From: Dictyophora rubrovolvata
Lineage: Eukaryota > Basidiomycota > Agaricomycetes > Phallales > Phallaceae
Assembly: GCA_029959195.1 (NCBI GenBank)
Contig: CP114123.1
Location: 434,001-498,000, forward strand
Length of the DNA stretch: 64,000 bases
Reading direction: 5' to 3'
Numbering within the stretch: position 1 is the stretch's first letter; the number at the start of each line of letters is the position of its first letter. This document shows, piece by piece, positions 33,940 through 43,622 of this stretch. Both the position numbers and the translations under genes were made by a program. The notes under the pieces are model-generated. The model searched no databases. It saw only the letters and a program-made list of their open reading frames with translations, and was not told where the DNA came from.

Positions 33940-35363
33940 ATGATGCTGTGGTCTGGGCTTTTGACGTTGGTTGCATTCTCCGTTATGCAGTCAGTTCAGG
34001 CAGAGCTGAACCCTGAAAAGATGGCTCAGCATCTTCAAAACGGTAAACCCATTTTAGGTCAGTGGCTGTCTCTATTTTCTTGGCTTACCTATCTGATCTG
34101 AAGGTTGATGACTTTGTAAGGTGAATTCACGAATCCGAACTCAGTTTCAACAAGATGGATGGGTGAATTGCATGACTCTACTCCTCTCACGGCGATCAAT
34201 GTTCCCGGTACGCACGACACTAGTACTTGTATGTCTCAATCAATGTCAGTTTCCATTTCATTTTCGAGATATCTTCCTTAGGGAACTATACAGGACCGGA
34301 CGAAGAAGTCTACAGAACACAAGTAAACCAGTTTCAAAAAATATATTAGCTTAACTGATTCCATCGTAGGCGCGATCTATCTTTGACCAACTAAATGCCG
34401 GGATTCGTTTCCTTGACATCCGTTTCGGGCTTGATTCCAATTCGGGTGTTTTACGAGTTTACCATGGTATGAAGTGGTTGTTAATATCATGGAGACATTT
34501 GATCGAATTAAATCACTCTACAAGCCGATACTCTTCTGAGCAATACTGCATCCTTGGAAGACGTTCTCTGGGGATTTTACTACTTCTTAGAACGTCATCC
34601 GACGGAAACACTTCTTGTGTCATTGAAGATTGATCATGGAAGCACAGGTCTTCCGGTTCAACAGGAAGTTTATCCTCTTATAACCGCCCCTGAAATAAAC
34701 GATTATTGGGTCCAAAGTGACACCGTATGCACAATTCTACATTTTTTCATTGAAGGTTCGGTAAACGATTCATATTCAGCTTCCTCCAAATCTTGGATCA
34801 GTCCGAGGAAAAATCATCCTCTTCCGACGTTTCAGCTTCGATACAACAGATGACCCGGCTCTAGTCCCTGTCGGCGTAAATGTTGCCACTGGGTGGAAGG
34901 ATAACAATGCTGATTTCACCATCTTATATGATCCCGTCAATTCCCTTTCCGCTTATATCGAGGACCTTTACCAACTCAATGGCGATATTGTTGATATCTC
35001 ACCTACCATGAAAGTCGAAGAGAAATTTGATGCCATAACGACTCATATAATAAACTCCCGAGCCGCGGGCAATGACTCACAGGTATTCATTAGCTTTGCG
35101 AGTGGTTATGGCAACGGGACCGGTGATATTTTGACCCCTCAGGTGAGTGATAGAAAGGGGAAAACTTCTTAAGGCTAAAACTTTTACCACAGATTTTGGC
35201 AGAAGGCGTACACAATTCTTCATATCAGGTTGAAGGAATTAATTCCAAGATGAATAAATGGTTGTCAGAGCAAGCAGGAAAGCGACTTGGAATCGTATTA
35301 TATGATTTCTACGAATCGGAGGAAAATCTTGTGAAAAAAACTATTGGTTTAAATCTTTTCTGA
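33940..35363 (+). CDS. Secreted phosphatidylinositol-specific phospholipase C (PLC-X domain), 365 aa
   Basis: Seven exons (33940-34057, 34121-34228, 34282-34322, 34370-34466, 34525-34724, 34780-35142, 35193-35363) give 1098 nt. It starts with a signal peptide (M-M-L-W-S-G-L-L-T-L-V-A-F-S-V-M-Q-S-V). The bacterial-type PI-PLC X domain follows: W-M-G-E-L-H-D ... I-N-V-P-G-T-H-D-T with the first catalytic His, Q-L-N-A-G-I-R-F-L-D-I-R, and V-Y-H-A-D with the second. V-R-G-K-I-I-L-F-R-R-F matches the next conserved strand. Cleaves phosphatidylinositol or GPI anchors without calcium, presumably outside the cell. No EF-hand, PH or C2 domain, unlike eukaryotic signalling PLCs. It sits between peptide genes A and B, and no functional link is visible. 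Confidence 0.88.
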
Positions 35364-35789
35364 TGTCATGTTGTTGGCCCATTCAAATATAGGTGCTTAG
35401 CGTATACATATCACGGTGTTCGGAGTGACACTAATTTAGGCCTCACCTGATTGCTATGCTGCTCAAAAGAAAAATTGACCATATCCCTTGATTCCCGTCG
35501 TTCCCAAGGCATTATGATGCTTTTCAGGATATTCTTCGACGAAAATGTGGCCCTGGTATGTTGCCACTACACTTGACCACAGTCTGTTTTGCGACATTCC
35601 TTCTGGATCCAAGCATGGGTAACTTGTATTTCATTCCACTTAGACAACTATCCACCTGATTTCCCTTGCTTTGATGACCTACGGCGCATGTTGGATTGTT
35701 GGATTGACTTTCAAACCAATCATCGACCCCCAAAAAGATTCCGCTTGTTGACCACAATACGCGATCAATTCAATATTATATGTTACATA
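35364..35789. other. Intergenic 3' of PI-PLC
   Basis: No gene seen. Ends at the start of tandem unit B. Confidence 0.35.
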
Positions 35790-36719
35790 TTACATATAAG
35801 CTTCATCATCAACTGGTCGCGCGACGCGACGATCGTGGTGTACCCTGACCGTGGCTACTTAACGCAAAGGTTCATCCTTTTTCAATCCAACTTTGCAACT
35901 TTTGGACCTTGTACTTACACTCTGCCTATATTCTGACTGTTTTTCTTCGTCGCACTTTCACACTACATACATTCCCTTATCCACGGAAATGACTTTCACA
36001 TATAGTTGGGCAAGCAGCATTCGTGCCTACGACTTTTCATCGTTTAAGTCAGGCACCGGGGTTTCCTCACCGCATTTCCCATCTCCCAGAAGATCGTAGA
36101 CCCGACGGCATCGGTCTTAAGGAAGTCAGGCTTTCAAAAACTTTGCTCTAGGAAGAGAACGATATCGCAGACTTCCGCTGGGTATTCGATTTGATGACTG
36201 AGGAAAAAAAAAACATGGCGTCGATCTCGCAATTTGGTTTACAGAAGGACAAACGGTACAAAAACGATGACATCAACTAGTGGAAATGGACGCGACTCAG
36301 TATACATGATGTAAATCCAAATTAGCGTGTTTCAGGGTTGTTTTGCACATCAACAGCCAAATTCGGTTATCGGTTCAGGGCTGATCGTTCCATATTGTGT
36401 GTACGTTATTTTTCATGCCTTCTTCGAGTTATAGCAAAAATCGAGAGAGTATTCGTGCTAGAACAGGCACGTTGATGCATGTTGCCAGCTGAGGACTGAG
36501 GGTTTGTGCTCAAACTTCATCACCCAGGCTCTTAGTCTCCGAATACTGAATAAAAAATGCTCGCTCATTTATCGCCGAATTTATTTCCCCTTTCGTATGC
36601 AACGCATTAACAAACCTGAAACGGCCTCCCCAGCCTTGACCATGCTACCCAAGATTCAATACACATCGTCGTCACGCAACTGAGCAAATAAATAAATAAA
36701 TGAGTGCTGCACTTAAACG

Positions 36720-36727
36720 TATAAAAA
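36720..36727 (+). promoter_or_regulatory. TATA box of peptide gene B
   Basis: TATAAAAA about 105 nt before the ATG, in the same context as genes A and C. The leader between is identical in B and C. Confidence 0.75.
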
Positions 36728-36832
36728 CCCCACCAGTTTTCCTATTTTCTCTCATCTCACATCGAGTTTTTCTCTTTAACAACTACAACCTCATACCATT
36801 TTACAATCCTTAAACATCACATTGCTCACACA

Positions 36833-37084
36833 ATGCGTTTCACTGTCGAACTCTTTACTCTTTTCGCTCTTGCTTTCACTTCCGTCGCTGCGTTTCCTGC
36901 TGCGACCGACGGGGCTGTTAACTCTGCCAGTGTGGTTGCCCCCACCCCCACTCATGTCAATGAACCAAAGCCTTTGGGATCCACTCAAGGGATCACTTCC
37001 GTTGTCGGTGGTGGCACTCAAGGGATTACTTCTGTCGTCGGTGGCCAAACTCAGGGCCTGGGTCCCGGCCGCATCTTGCCTTGA
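36833..37084 (+). CDS. Small secreted repeat protein B, 83 aa
   Basis: M-R-F-T-V-E-L-F-T-L-F-A-L-A-F-T-S-V-A-A-F-P signal peptide with cleavage expected near A-A-F-P. The mature chain carries V-V-A-P-T-P-T-H-V-N-E-P-K-P-L-G and then short tandem units of the form T-Q-G-I-T-S-V-V-G-G (two full, one partial), ending G-L-G-P-G-R-I-L-P. No Cys and no dibasic sites. Four or five residue differences from protein C. The shared signal peptide and L-P end tie it to protein A although the repeats differ. Function unknown. Confidence 0.75.
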   Translation: MRFTVELFTLFALAFTSVAAFPAATDGAVNSASVVAPTPTHVNEPKPLGSTQGITSVVGGGTQGITSVVGGQTQGLGPGRILP

Positions 37085-37087
37085 GCG

Positions 37088-37135
37088 GTGAGTAGCTTAC
37101 GCTGTATAGGATACTTCATCCTGACTGTTTTTCAG
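37088..37135 (+). other. 3' UTR intron of peptide gene B (48 nt)
   Basis: GTGAGTAG donor three bases after TGA, CTGAC branch-like motif, TTTTTCAG acceptor. Confidence 0.65.
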
Positions 37136-37637
37136 TTTCCACAAACTAGCTCTCATTGAGAATGTCAAGTGGATTTAAAAAAGTCCCTTTTCGAAAAAAT
37201 TATTTCGTTTCGTCTTGTAGATGTGAATGCTGTCACTCACGGAATGAAAATACCATATCAGTTTTTGTTGTTTGAAAATGAGAGTGATACCCCAAATTCC
37301 ACCTTTGGTTGGCAGACCTTTACAATTTCAGAACTTATTTAGTCTGCGGTATGTATTCTGCGGACCCAAGAGTTCCGCTGATTCCATACTTTTTCTGCCT
37401 TTCTCCAATAAAATGCTGGAAGACAAGAACTACAGACCGCTGAAGAAAGGGGGTTATCTGTCAAACTTTATTTCGAACCTGTGAATTTGAAAAATGACAG
37501 TTTTACAACATTCTCGGTGTATGCTCATCGTTACGCAGAATCAATTGGTTTTGCAGTAGGTATTTAGAGATAGAAGCGGAGCAGCAAGTCTCCTTAGCAA
37601 CAGGCATAGCTTTTGTTCCAGTCCCTTGATTATACCG

Positions 37638-37715
37638 AAATGTGGCAGGTTTCGATACTGAACCTTTTGTGTACAAGACAATATGTAAAGCGATCTAGGT
37701 GCTGATCTACGAAGT
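37638..37715 (-). pseudogene. Decayed tRNA-Val copy in unit B
   Basis: Aligns with the intact tRNA at 40056-40127: 'tggcaggtttcga', 'cttttgtgt', 'aagacaa', 'agcgatcta' and 'ctgatctac' are retained. Insertions split the T arm and the anticodon arm, so no cloverleaf can form. Confidence 0.75.
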
Positions 37716-38417
37716 TTCCCTTTTAAATTCGCTTGCATAAATGAGTGTGCCCGAATCGATTCTGTCGATTCCGGCTATCAATTACCTAGCCACATCCATA
37801 TATGCTTCATCATCTGGTCGCGCGACGCGACCGTCGTGGCGTGCCCTGACCGTGGCTACCTAACGACTCACGAGAGGATTCTTTTCAACTTTTGAAGTTT
37901 TTTGACCTTGCACGTACTGATTATTTTGCTTCGTTGCACTTCACATTACACCAACTACACATCAGTAAAACAGATTAGGTTCTCCAGCCTTCCTGGTGTC
38001 TCCTGATGATCCGGATCACGGATCACACTGGAGTGCCCGGATCAATTGTCCGTTTTACTGATGCATACATACGTTCCGTTATCCACGCTAATAGGTTTTA
38101 AATATAGCTGGGCAGGCAGAGTTCGTGGTTGCGACCTACAGCAGCCTACAGCTCTCCGCCATGTCAGCCACCGGGGTTTCCTCACCGCATTTCCCATCTC
38201 CCGGAAGATCATAGACCCGACGGCATCGGTCTTAAAGAAGTCAGGCTTTCAAAAAATTTGCGTTAGGAAGAGAACGATACCGTAGACTTCTCCTGGGTAT
38301 TCGTTTTCATGACTGAGGGGAAAACATATCGTCAATCTCGCAATTTGTTTACAGTCGGACATACGGTAGAGAAAGGACGACATCTTCCGGCGGGGGTGGA
38401 CGCGACTCAGCATACAT

Positions 38418-38604
38418 ATTTTAGCCCCCGCTCGTTTAGCCGTGTCGTGCCGTTCAACAATAAAAAATAAACTCGAGGAATGCGCCTTGCCGTTATACAC
38501 GCCAAGTCGGCCTTTATTTGTAGCTCTTGTACTCAAAGTCTTTATTTGAGTTTATTTTTATTTGTTGAACGGCACGGCACGGCTGAACGAACGGAGACTA
38601 AAAT
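38418..38604. mobile_element. MITE-like insertion with ~57-bp terminal inverted repeats
   Basis: The left end ATTTTAGCCCCCGCTCGTTT and the reverse complement of the right end ATTTTAGTCTCCGTTCGTTC continue in step through 'gccgtgccg ttcaaca' to 'aaataaactc'. It is 187 bp, non-coding. Unit B lacks it at the matching place ('gactcagtatacat' then 'aaatcca'), so it entered unit C after or around the duplication. Extra unmatched sequence to about 38700 also contains a 'cccgtttagccg' end-like piece. Confidence 0.65.
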
Positions 38605-39183
38605 GCGCGACAATAATTTATTCTGACATTTTTTTTGCCATTACTATTTATAAGTTTCCCTGCACCAGTCTCACCAGCCCGTTTAGCCGAATGAGACGAA
38701 TCGACTGGAATCCCACCCAAAATAGCGTGGTACAGGGTTGTTTTGCACATCAACAGCCAAATTCGATTAATCGGCTCAGAGCCTATGTATTATGTACGTA
38801 TGTATTAGCCGATCGTTGCATAGATTACTGTATACATACTTGTGATTTTTAAGCCTTCTTCGAGTTGATAGCAAATTGAAAGCATTGGTGCGACAACAGA
38901 AACGCTGACACGTTTCCAGCTGAGGACTGAGGGTTTGTACATAGAACTTCATCGCCCCGTTTTTAGCCTCCAAATTCTGAATAAGAAATGCTCGCTCATT
39001 TATCCCCGAATTTATTTCCCCCTTCACTTCATAGCTCCCTGAGGTTAGCAAATCTGAAACAGTGACATGGCCTTCCGATGACCATGCTTCCCAAGATTCA
39101 ATCTCAAGAGATATTGTCGTTCAAGAGATATTGTCGCCGCGCAACTTAACAAAAAATAAATAAACGAGTGCTACACTCAAACG

Positions 39184-39191
39184 TATAAAAA
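39184..39191 (+). promoter_or_regulatory. TATA box of peptide gene C
   Basis: ACGTATAAAAACCCC context, same distance to the ATG as in gene B. Confidence 0.75.
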
Positions 39192-39296
39192 CCCCACCAG
39201 TTTTCCTATTTTCTCTCATCTCACATCGAGTTTTTCTCTTTAACAACTACAACCTCATACCATTTTACAATCCTTAAACATCACATTGCTCACACA

Positions 39297-39548
39297 ATGC
39301 GTTTCATTGTCGAACTCTTTACTCTTTTCGCTCTTGCTTTCACTTCCGTCGCTGCGTTTCCTGCTGCGGCCGACGGGGCTGTTAACTCTGCCAGTGTGGT
39401 TGCCCCCACCCCCACTCATGTCAATGAACCAAAGCCTTTGGGGTCCACTCAAGGGATCACTTCCGTTGTCGGTGGTGGCACTCAAGGGATTACTTCCGCC
39501 GTCGGTAGCCAAACTCAGGGCCTGGGTCCCGGCCGCGTCTTGCCTTGA
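39297..39548 (+). CDS. Small secreted repeat protein C, 83 aa
   Basis: Near twin of protein B: signal peptide M-R-F-I-V-E-L-F-T-L-F-A-L-A-F-T-S-V-A-A, then A-P-T-P-T-H-V-N-E-P-K-P, then units T-Q-G-I-T-S-V-V-G-G / T-Q-G-I-T-S-A-V-G-S, ending G-P-G-R-V-L-P. Differences from B are conservative, which argues that both are still constrained. No Cys. The 48-nt intron after the stop is retained (39552-39599). Confidence 0.75.
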   Translation: MRFIVELFTLFALAFTSVAAFPAAADGAVNSASVVAPTPTHVNEPKPLGSTQGITSVVGGGTQGITSAVGSQTQGLGPGRVLP

Positions 39549-39551
39549 GCG

Positions 39552-39599
39552 GTGAGTAGCTTACGCTGTATAGGATATTTCATCCTGATTGTTTTATAG
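39552..39599 (+). other. 3' UTR intron of peptide gene C (48 nt)
   Basis: GTGAGTAG donor three bases after TGA, CTGAT branch-like motif, TTTATAG acceptor. Position and length equal those of A and B. Confidence 0.65.
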
Positions 39600-40055
39600 T
39601 TTCCCCATACCCCCTCCAATGGAGCGCGTCAAGTAAAATTAAAAATTGTTCTCTTTTTCGTTGGGTTTAGTACTTCCCATGATGTCACCCATCGAATGAA
39701 GATAAAATATATTGTTTTTGTGCTTTTGAGAGACTGATGAGAGACTGATGATTCAATTTCGACCTTTGTTTGACAGATATGATCGAATGGATGAACTCGC
39801 CGTATGTACTCCGGCGCTGCTGCGGTGATTCTTTGCTTTTTTCCCAAAAAGATGTTAAAGGAGGATTGAATGAGTCTGAGAGTCCTAATCAGTTTGACTC
39901 CGTCATCTTGTAAAAACTGACAGTTGTACACCATGCTTAGTGTACGCTATTGCACAAAATCAAATGCACTTCTGCAGTGAGTATACATAGAGAGATGTAA
40001 GGAGAAACAAGTCCCCTTACCGGGCGGAGTAACCCCAACTCCAATTGTTAAAAAT
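39600..40055. other. 3' part of unit C
   Basis: No gene. It aligns patchily with 37136-37637 of unit B. Confidence 0.4.
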
Positions 40056-40127
40056 GTTCGTGGCAGGTTTCGAACCTGCGACCTCTTGTGTGTAAGACAA
40101 GCGATCTAACCACTGATCTACACGAAC
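40056..40127 (-). tRNA. tRNA-Val (anticodon UAC)
   Basis: 72-nt cloverleaf on the minus strand. The acceptor GTTCGTG/CACGAAC pairs perfectly, with D stem GATC/GATC and anticodon stem CTTGT/ACAAG around loop CTTACAC (anticodon TAC). Variable loop AGGTC, T stem GCAGG/CCTGC and loop TTCGAAA follow. No intron. A decayed duplicate sits in unit B. Confidence 0.97.
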
Positions 40128-40189
40128 CTCCTGTCCTACTTCATAATTATAAATCACATGAGTGCACATGAATCGAGAGGATTGACAAC

Positions 40190-41523
40190 GTGGACATATC
40201 GATTCCAGTTATCAATTATCTATTAGACGTAACGAAATTCCGTGAAAGGTCGGACAAATACACTCAAAACGAGGCGAGTGAGTGTATATATTTACTCCCA
40301 AGTTACGTGACGCGTGACTTGCCGATAAACTCCGAGCCCTTCACTGATCCCGTCAACGCCACAACACAAACATTCATCTTCGGTCCAATCAGTTTGGTTC
40401 GAGTGCTACATTTTACAATGAAACAATACGAAAATTTACTTAACGAATTTGCGAAACAGAGTACCGATCAGCCAAGTGCGTGTGCCAAAATTCTCGCAGA
40501 GATCTACGAGACAATGGAGCAACGCTGGTCTGAGGTCCAAGAACGGGTCTGTGACGTCCATTGCTCGCTTGCTGTTGTGTTTGATTGATCTTGTATTCGT
40601 TAGTTTATCCGATTAGAGAAAGAGGCTAGTTAAATGGTTTTTTTTTAAATGTCGTCATTTCATATCGCATATTATAATTTAGAAAGAGGCGGTTCAAGAT
40701 GAGTGGAAATCGCTGTATAACGCTAAGGACGAGATCATCGAGGAATGGAAGTCATCGTATAAGATGAAAGAACAGGAAGCCCAGAGTTGGAAGGAGCGGT
40801 TTTTCAAATGTCAAGAAGAATCGGACAGAAACCGACAATGTTTTGATCAAGCCATCGAGAGTATCAGGGATTGTGTTACTATGAGATTTCGTGGGATAAA
40901 TAGTGAATCTTCAGCGTCAACAACAGCCATGCCATCGTCTTCCATTCCGGTATGTTTTGAAATTCCTTCCCGTCCCCCACAATTTATTTACAAGCACAAC
41001 CTTGGAAATTATCGCTATAAAGCCTCCTACTCAATCGCAAAGCTCTGGGGAGAGTCAATCATCGGGGGCCTTGCAAGCCGGCAAACTTAAACCAAAAATT
41101 GAAATTGTCCGCATACATCATCTGCCAACAAAAGAGCCGCGAACCCCAACAGCTCCAAATTCTCGACGACCACCACCCAGACGCGCCACACCCATCACGC
41201 CAATTACACCCTCTAATGCGGACCGAAGGACAAGTCGTACTGTGTATGAAGTTAAAGACTCGCCAGAACCTCAGCCCATGGAAATTTTGACGATTAAAAA
41301 CCCTAGCAAAAGGATGATGAATTACAACACCGACGACTCGGAAGACGATACCGATCCTCAAAGAATCAACAAGCAGAAGCGTCGGAAAGTAAGCAAAGCT
41401 GGTCCCAGTCATACTCGAAAGAATTGCTCATTACAAAATGAAGATGTTACAAGAGCAATTTGCGAGGACGCGAGTGAATCCGAAGAATATGACGAAATAG
41501 CTATAAGGCCTGGGGTAGGCTAG
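40190..41523 (+). CDS. Coiled-coil protein of unknown function, about 300-375 aa
   Basis: Exons up to 40546, then 40683-40949 and 41023-41523, in one frame. The frame is open from 40190, but the first ATG in it is at 40418 (298 aa). An upstream ATG at 40158 is out of frame by what looks like a 17-nt insertion compared with the homologous gene start in unit B (M-S-V-P-E-S-I-L-S-I-P-A-I-N-Y-L near 37740-37787). The middle exon is Glu/Lys/Gln-rich and likely coiled coil (E-E-W-K-S-S-Y-K-M-K-E-Q-E-A-Q-S-W-K). The last exon is Pro/Arg-rich and acidic, with a nuclear-signal-like K-Q-K-R-R-K. No family recognised. Possibly a nuclear protein. Confidence 0.6.
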
Positions 41524-42407
41524 ATTCATTTGATGTGTTTGTCGAAGTTTCTTGTACTGACAAGTAGCACCAGGACACCGGAATGATATCCCCATCGCCG
41601 AATAGAAGAAAAACATAGACTTTAATTCCTTTGCCACTCACTGCTATACCTACCGATATTAAATTACCTTGTCGACGTCATTCTATTCTCCATCATGTAA
41701 TCTGTAACACCAGCGCTCTAAAGCACGGCCGCTGCCGTTGTCTGGCTGTACTCTGTATGTTTTTTTCTCTATTAAATGTTGTTGTAAGGGTAACGGTGAA
41801 GCCCAAAGAAGTGCATTGAATAAATCTGAATAATAGCTTGAACATCCGGGACACGAGGTGTGGGTGAGGGTTAATGGACGCAAGTCACGCAACGCTACAT
41901 ATTATTGTTCTCAAGTAATTCGAGCCATCATCTCCAATCAGAGATGCATGCAAAACCATCACTAATCCGCAGCTATTACTAGTGCCCGATCTCTTTAAAA
42001 AAAACCCCCCGGTTTCGGAGTTGACAGCTCGGGAGAAATTTTCCGTTAACGCAAAGCTCGAAATTCTTGTTTAAAGGAAAGAAAACAAAAAAGAAGATCA
42101 GTTTTTTTCGAGCACATTAGACAACGATGATGCGCAATGAATATGATCTCCTGGCCGGACCAATTAACCGTCTCAAAGGAATCACTGTTGCGATGCGATG
42201 TCAGCTTATATAATGTCGGAGTTTCAAATCTTCGAACTATGGATCAAATCTGAAACTCTGAAGACGTGCGCTCAGGAAGCTGTGCCTCTTTACCCTTCTC
42301 TCCCTAATACTCTCAATAAGATATTTTTTTCTTCTTTTTCTACCCGTTTTTAAAAAGGATCCATCTTTTTTTTTTCTTTCTTGCTTTCCCCTTCCTCTTT
42401 CTGCGAA
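41524..42407. other. Intergenic
   Basis: No gene seen. A long pyrimidine-rich leader ('ccatctttttttttt...cttcctctttctgcga') directly precedes the ATG at 42408, suggesting a well-expressed gene. Confidence 0.4.
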
Positions 42408-43622
42408 ATGGCGTCGAATGCTGTTGCTGCTCCTCCTACCACGTCAACGGCGTCCAACGCACTCCCAGAAATCAATGTTATCTCCCCAGGAACATCATAT
42501 TCATCAGCGTCCAATGTTGACGTTGACCCTTCAGCGTCAGCGTCATCGTCCTCGGCCCCATTTCACGATAAGCCACACCCGAATCCAATGGCTGGGCCAC
42601 TGCCTACAAAAGCAGGGGAGATAGGATTCATGCCTCCTGAAAGAGAGGAAAATGCCGAGGAGGGACGAAGCTCGATGGATGGCATGAATGCAGCTGAAGC
42701 GGACGCTCGCAATGGGCGACATCCTGCTGATAGGTCTCAGGCGAATCTGGCCGGGTCTTCCTCGTCTTCTAGGAATGCCTCTCGCACCACTGTCAATATG
42801 CCCATGCCTCCCAAGTCCGTTACGTCGAGGATTTGGACGAAGAAGTTTGGCGGTGTCACCGTCAGAGCCATCGTGCGGTTCACTGTTGTCTTAGCGATTG
42901 TGATTGGCACCATTGTTGGCTGGGTTTTCAGCGCCATATCCGTTGGCCACTCATCGCACAATAACAACAATAACAACAGCAACAACAGTAACGGCGGAGG
43001 CGGAAACAATAGCTCGATTTCACCCATCTTTCTGCATCTTTTGTTTGCAGTCGTGGTCATTATCGAATTGGTTCTATTGGAACGTACATTGTTCCGTGTC
43101 CGTGCCGAGAGATATGCCCACAAACATCCCGGAGAAATGCTGCCTCTGCACCGAAATGCTGCTACTGCGCAAATAGCTGCACGCGGTATGCCTCTTGCAC
43201 CGTGGAACCGTCCCTCGCTTCCTTCGTATGCTGCCGCGCTCGGATTCAGAGGAACCGGTGATGTCGAAGACGGTCTTATCGCAGCGCCACCACCACCTGC
43301 CTACGGTAACACACGCGGAAGCACATTGTTGCTGACAACTCTGGTTCAGAATAGGTCTCGCAATTCATTGTCTGAGCTTCGCGAATCGAACGAAGAAGAG
43401 TATGACTCGCCAAGTCGTCGAGCGTCCATGCACTCCGATGATTCGATGCCCTCAGCAGACCGTCATCATCAACCACAGACTGTTGTTGCCCGGACGAGTA
43501 ATGAGCAGAACCGACCGCTTAGTTATGACACTTCAGAATATCAGGTCAACCTACAACAAGCACAGCGTCTAGAAGTGGTCTTAACTGGGTCACAAGAAAA
43601 CGTTGGTTCCGAGAGAAGGTAA
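42408..43622 (+). CDS. Two-span membrane protein with Asn-rich loop and PPxY motif, 404 aa
   Basis: Intronless, start M-A-S-N-A-V at 42408 (an upstream in-frame non-ATG extension is untranslated leader). The N-terminal ~150 residues are Ser/Pro-rich and disordered. TM1 (R-A-I-V-R-F-T-V-V-L-A-I-V-I-G-T-I-V-G-W-V-F) and TM2 (P-I-F-L-H-L-L-F-A-V-V-V-I-I-E-L-V-L-L) flank a short loop of Asn and Gly repeats with N-x-S/T sequons. The C-terminal tail has P-P-P-P-A-Y-G, a possible Nedd4/Rsp5 WW-binding site, plus Ser-rich segments. I know no name for it. Both ends are probably cytosolic. Such tails suggest regulated trafficking, but this is inference. Confidence 0.7.
   Translation: MASNAVAAPPTTSTASNALPEINVISPGTSYSSASNVDVDPSASASSSSAPFHDKPHPNPMAGPLPTKAGEIGFMPPEREENAEEGRSSMDGMNAAEADARNGRHPADRSQANLAGSSSSSRNASRTTVNMPMPPKSVTSRIWTKKFGGVTVRAIVRFTVVLAIVIGTIVGWVFSAISVGHSSHNNNNNNSNNSNGGGGNNSSISPIFLHLLFAVVVIIELVLLERTLFRVRAERYAHKHPGEMLPLHRNAATAQIAARGMPLAPWNRPSLPSYAAALGFRGTGDVEDGLIAAPPPPAYGNTRGSTLLLTTLVQNRSRNSLSELRESNEEEYDSPSRRASMHSDDSMPSADRHHQPQTVVARTSNEQNRPLSYDTSEYQVNLQQAQRLEVVLTGSQENVGSERR

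Larger units (their letters stand above)
35790..37787. repeat. Tandem duplication unit B (~2.0 kb)
   Basis: Unit B and unit C (37790-40217) run in parallel from 'gcttcatcatc-ctggtcgcg' at the left through the peptide gene and a tRNA or tRNA relic to 'cgattcc-g-tatcaatta-ct' at the right. B ends inside a copy of the first codons of the gene downstream of C, which fixes the junction near 37787. Confidence 0.75.
37790..40217. repeat. Tandem duplication unit C (~2.4 kb)
   Basis: Parallel to unit B, longer mainly because of a ~280-bp insertion near 38418-38700. The peptide gene core (about 39150-39600) is nearly identical to B (36690-37135), while the flanks are visibly more diverged. Confidence 0.75.

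Noticed and set aside
42737-43123. 128-codon antisense frame with a Leu run in the two-TM gene
   Set aside because: Shadow of the Asn-codon repeat on the coding strand.
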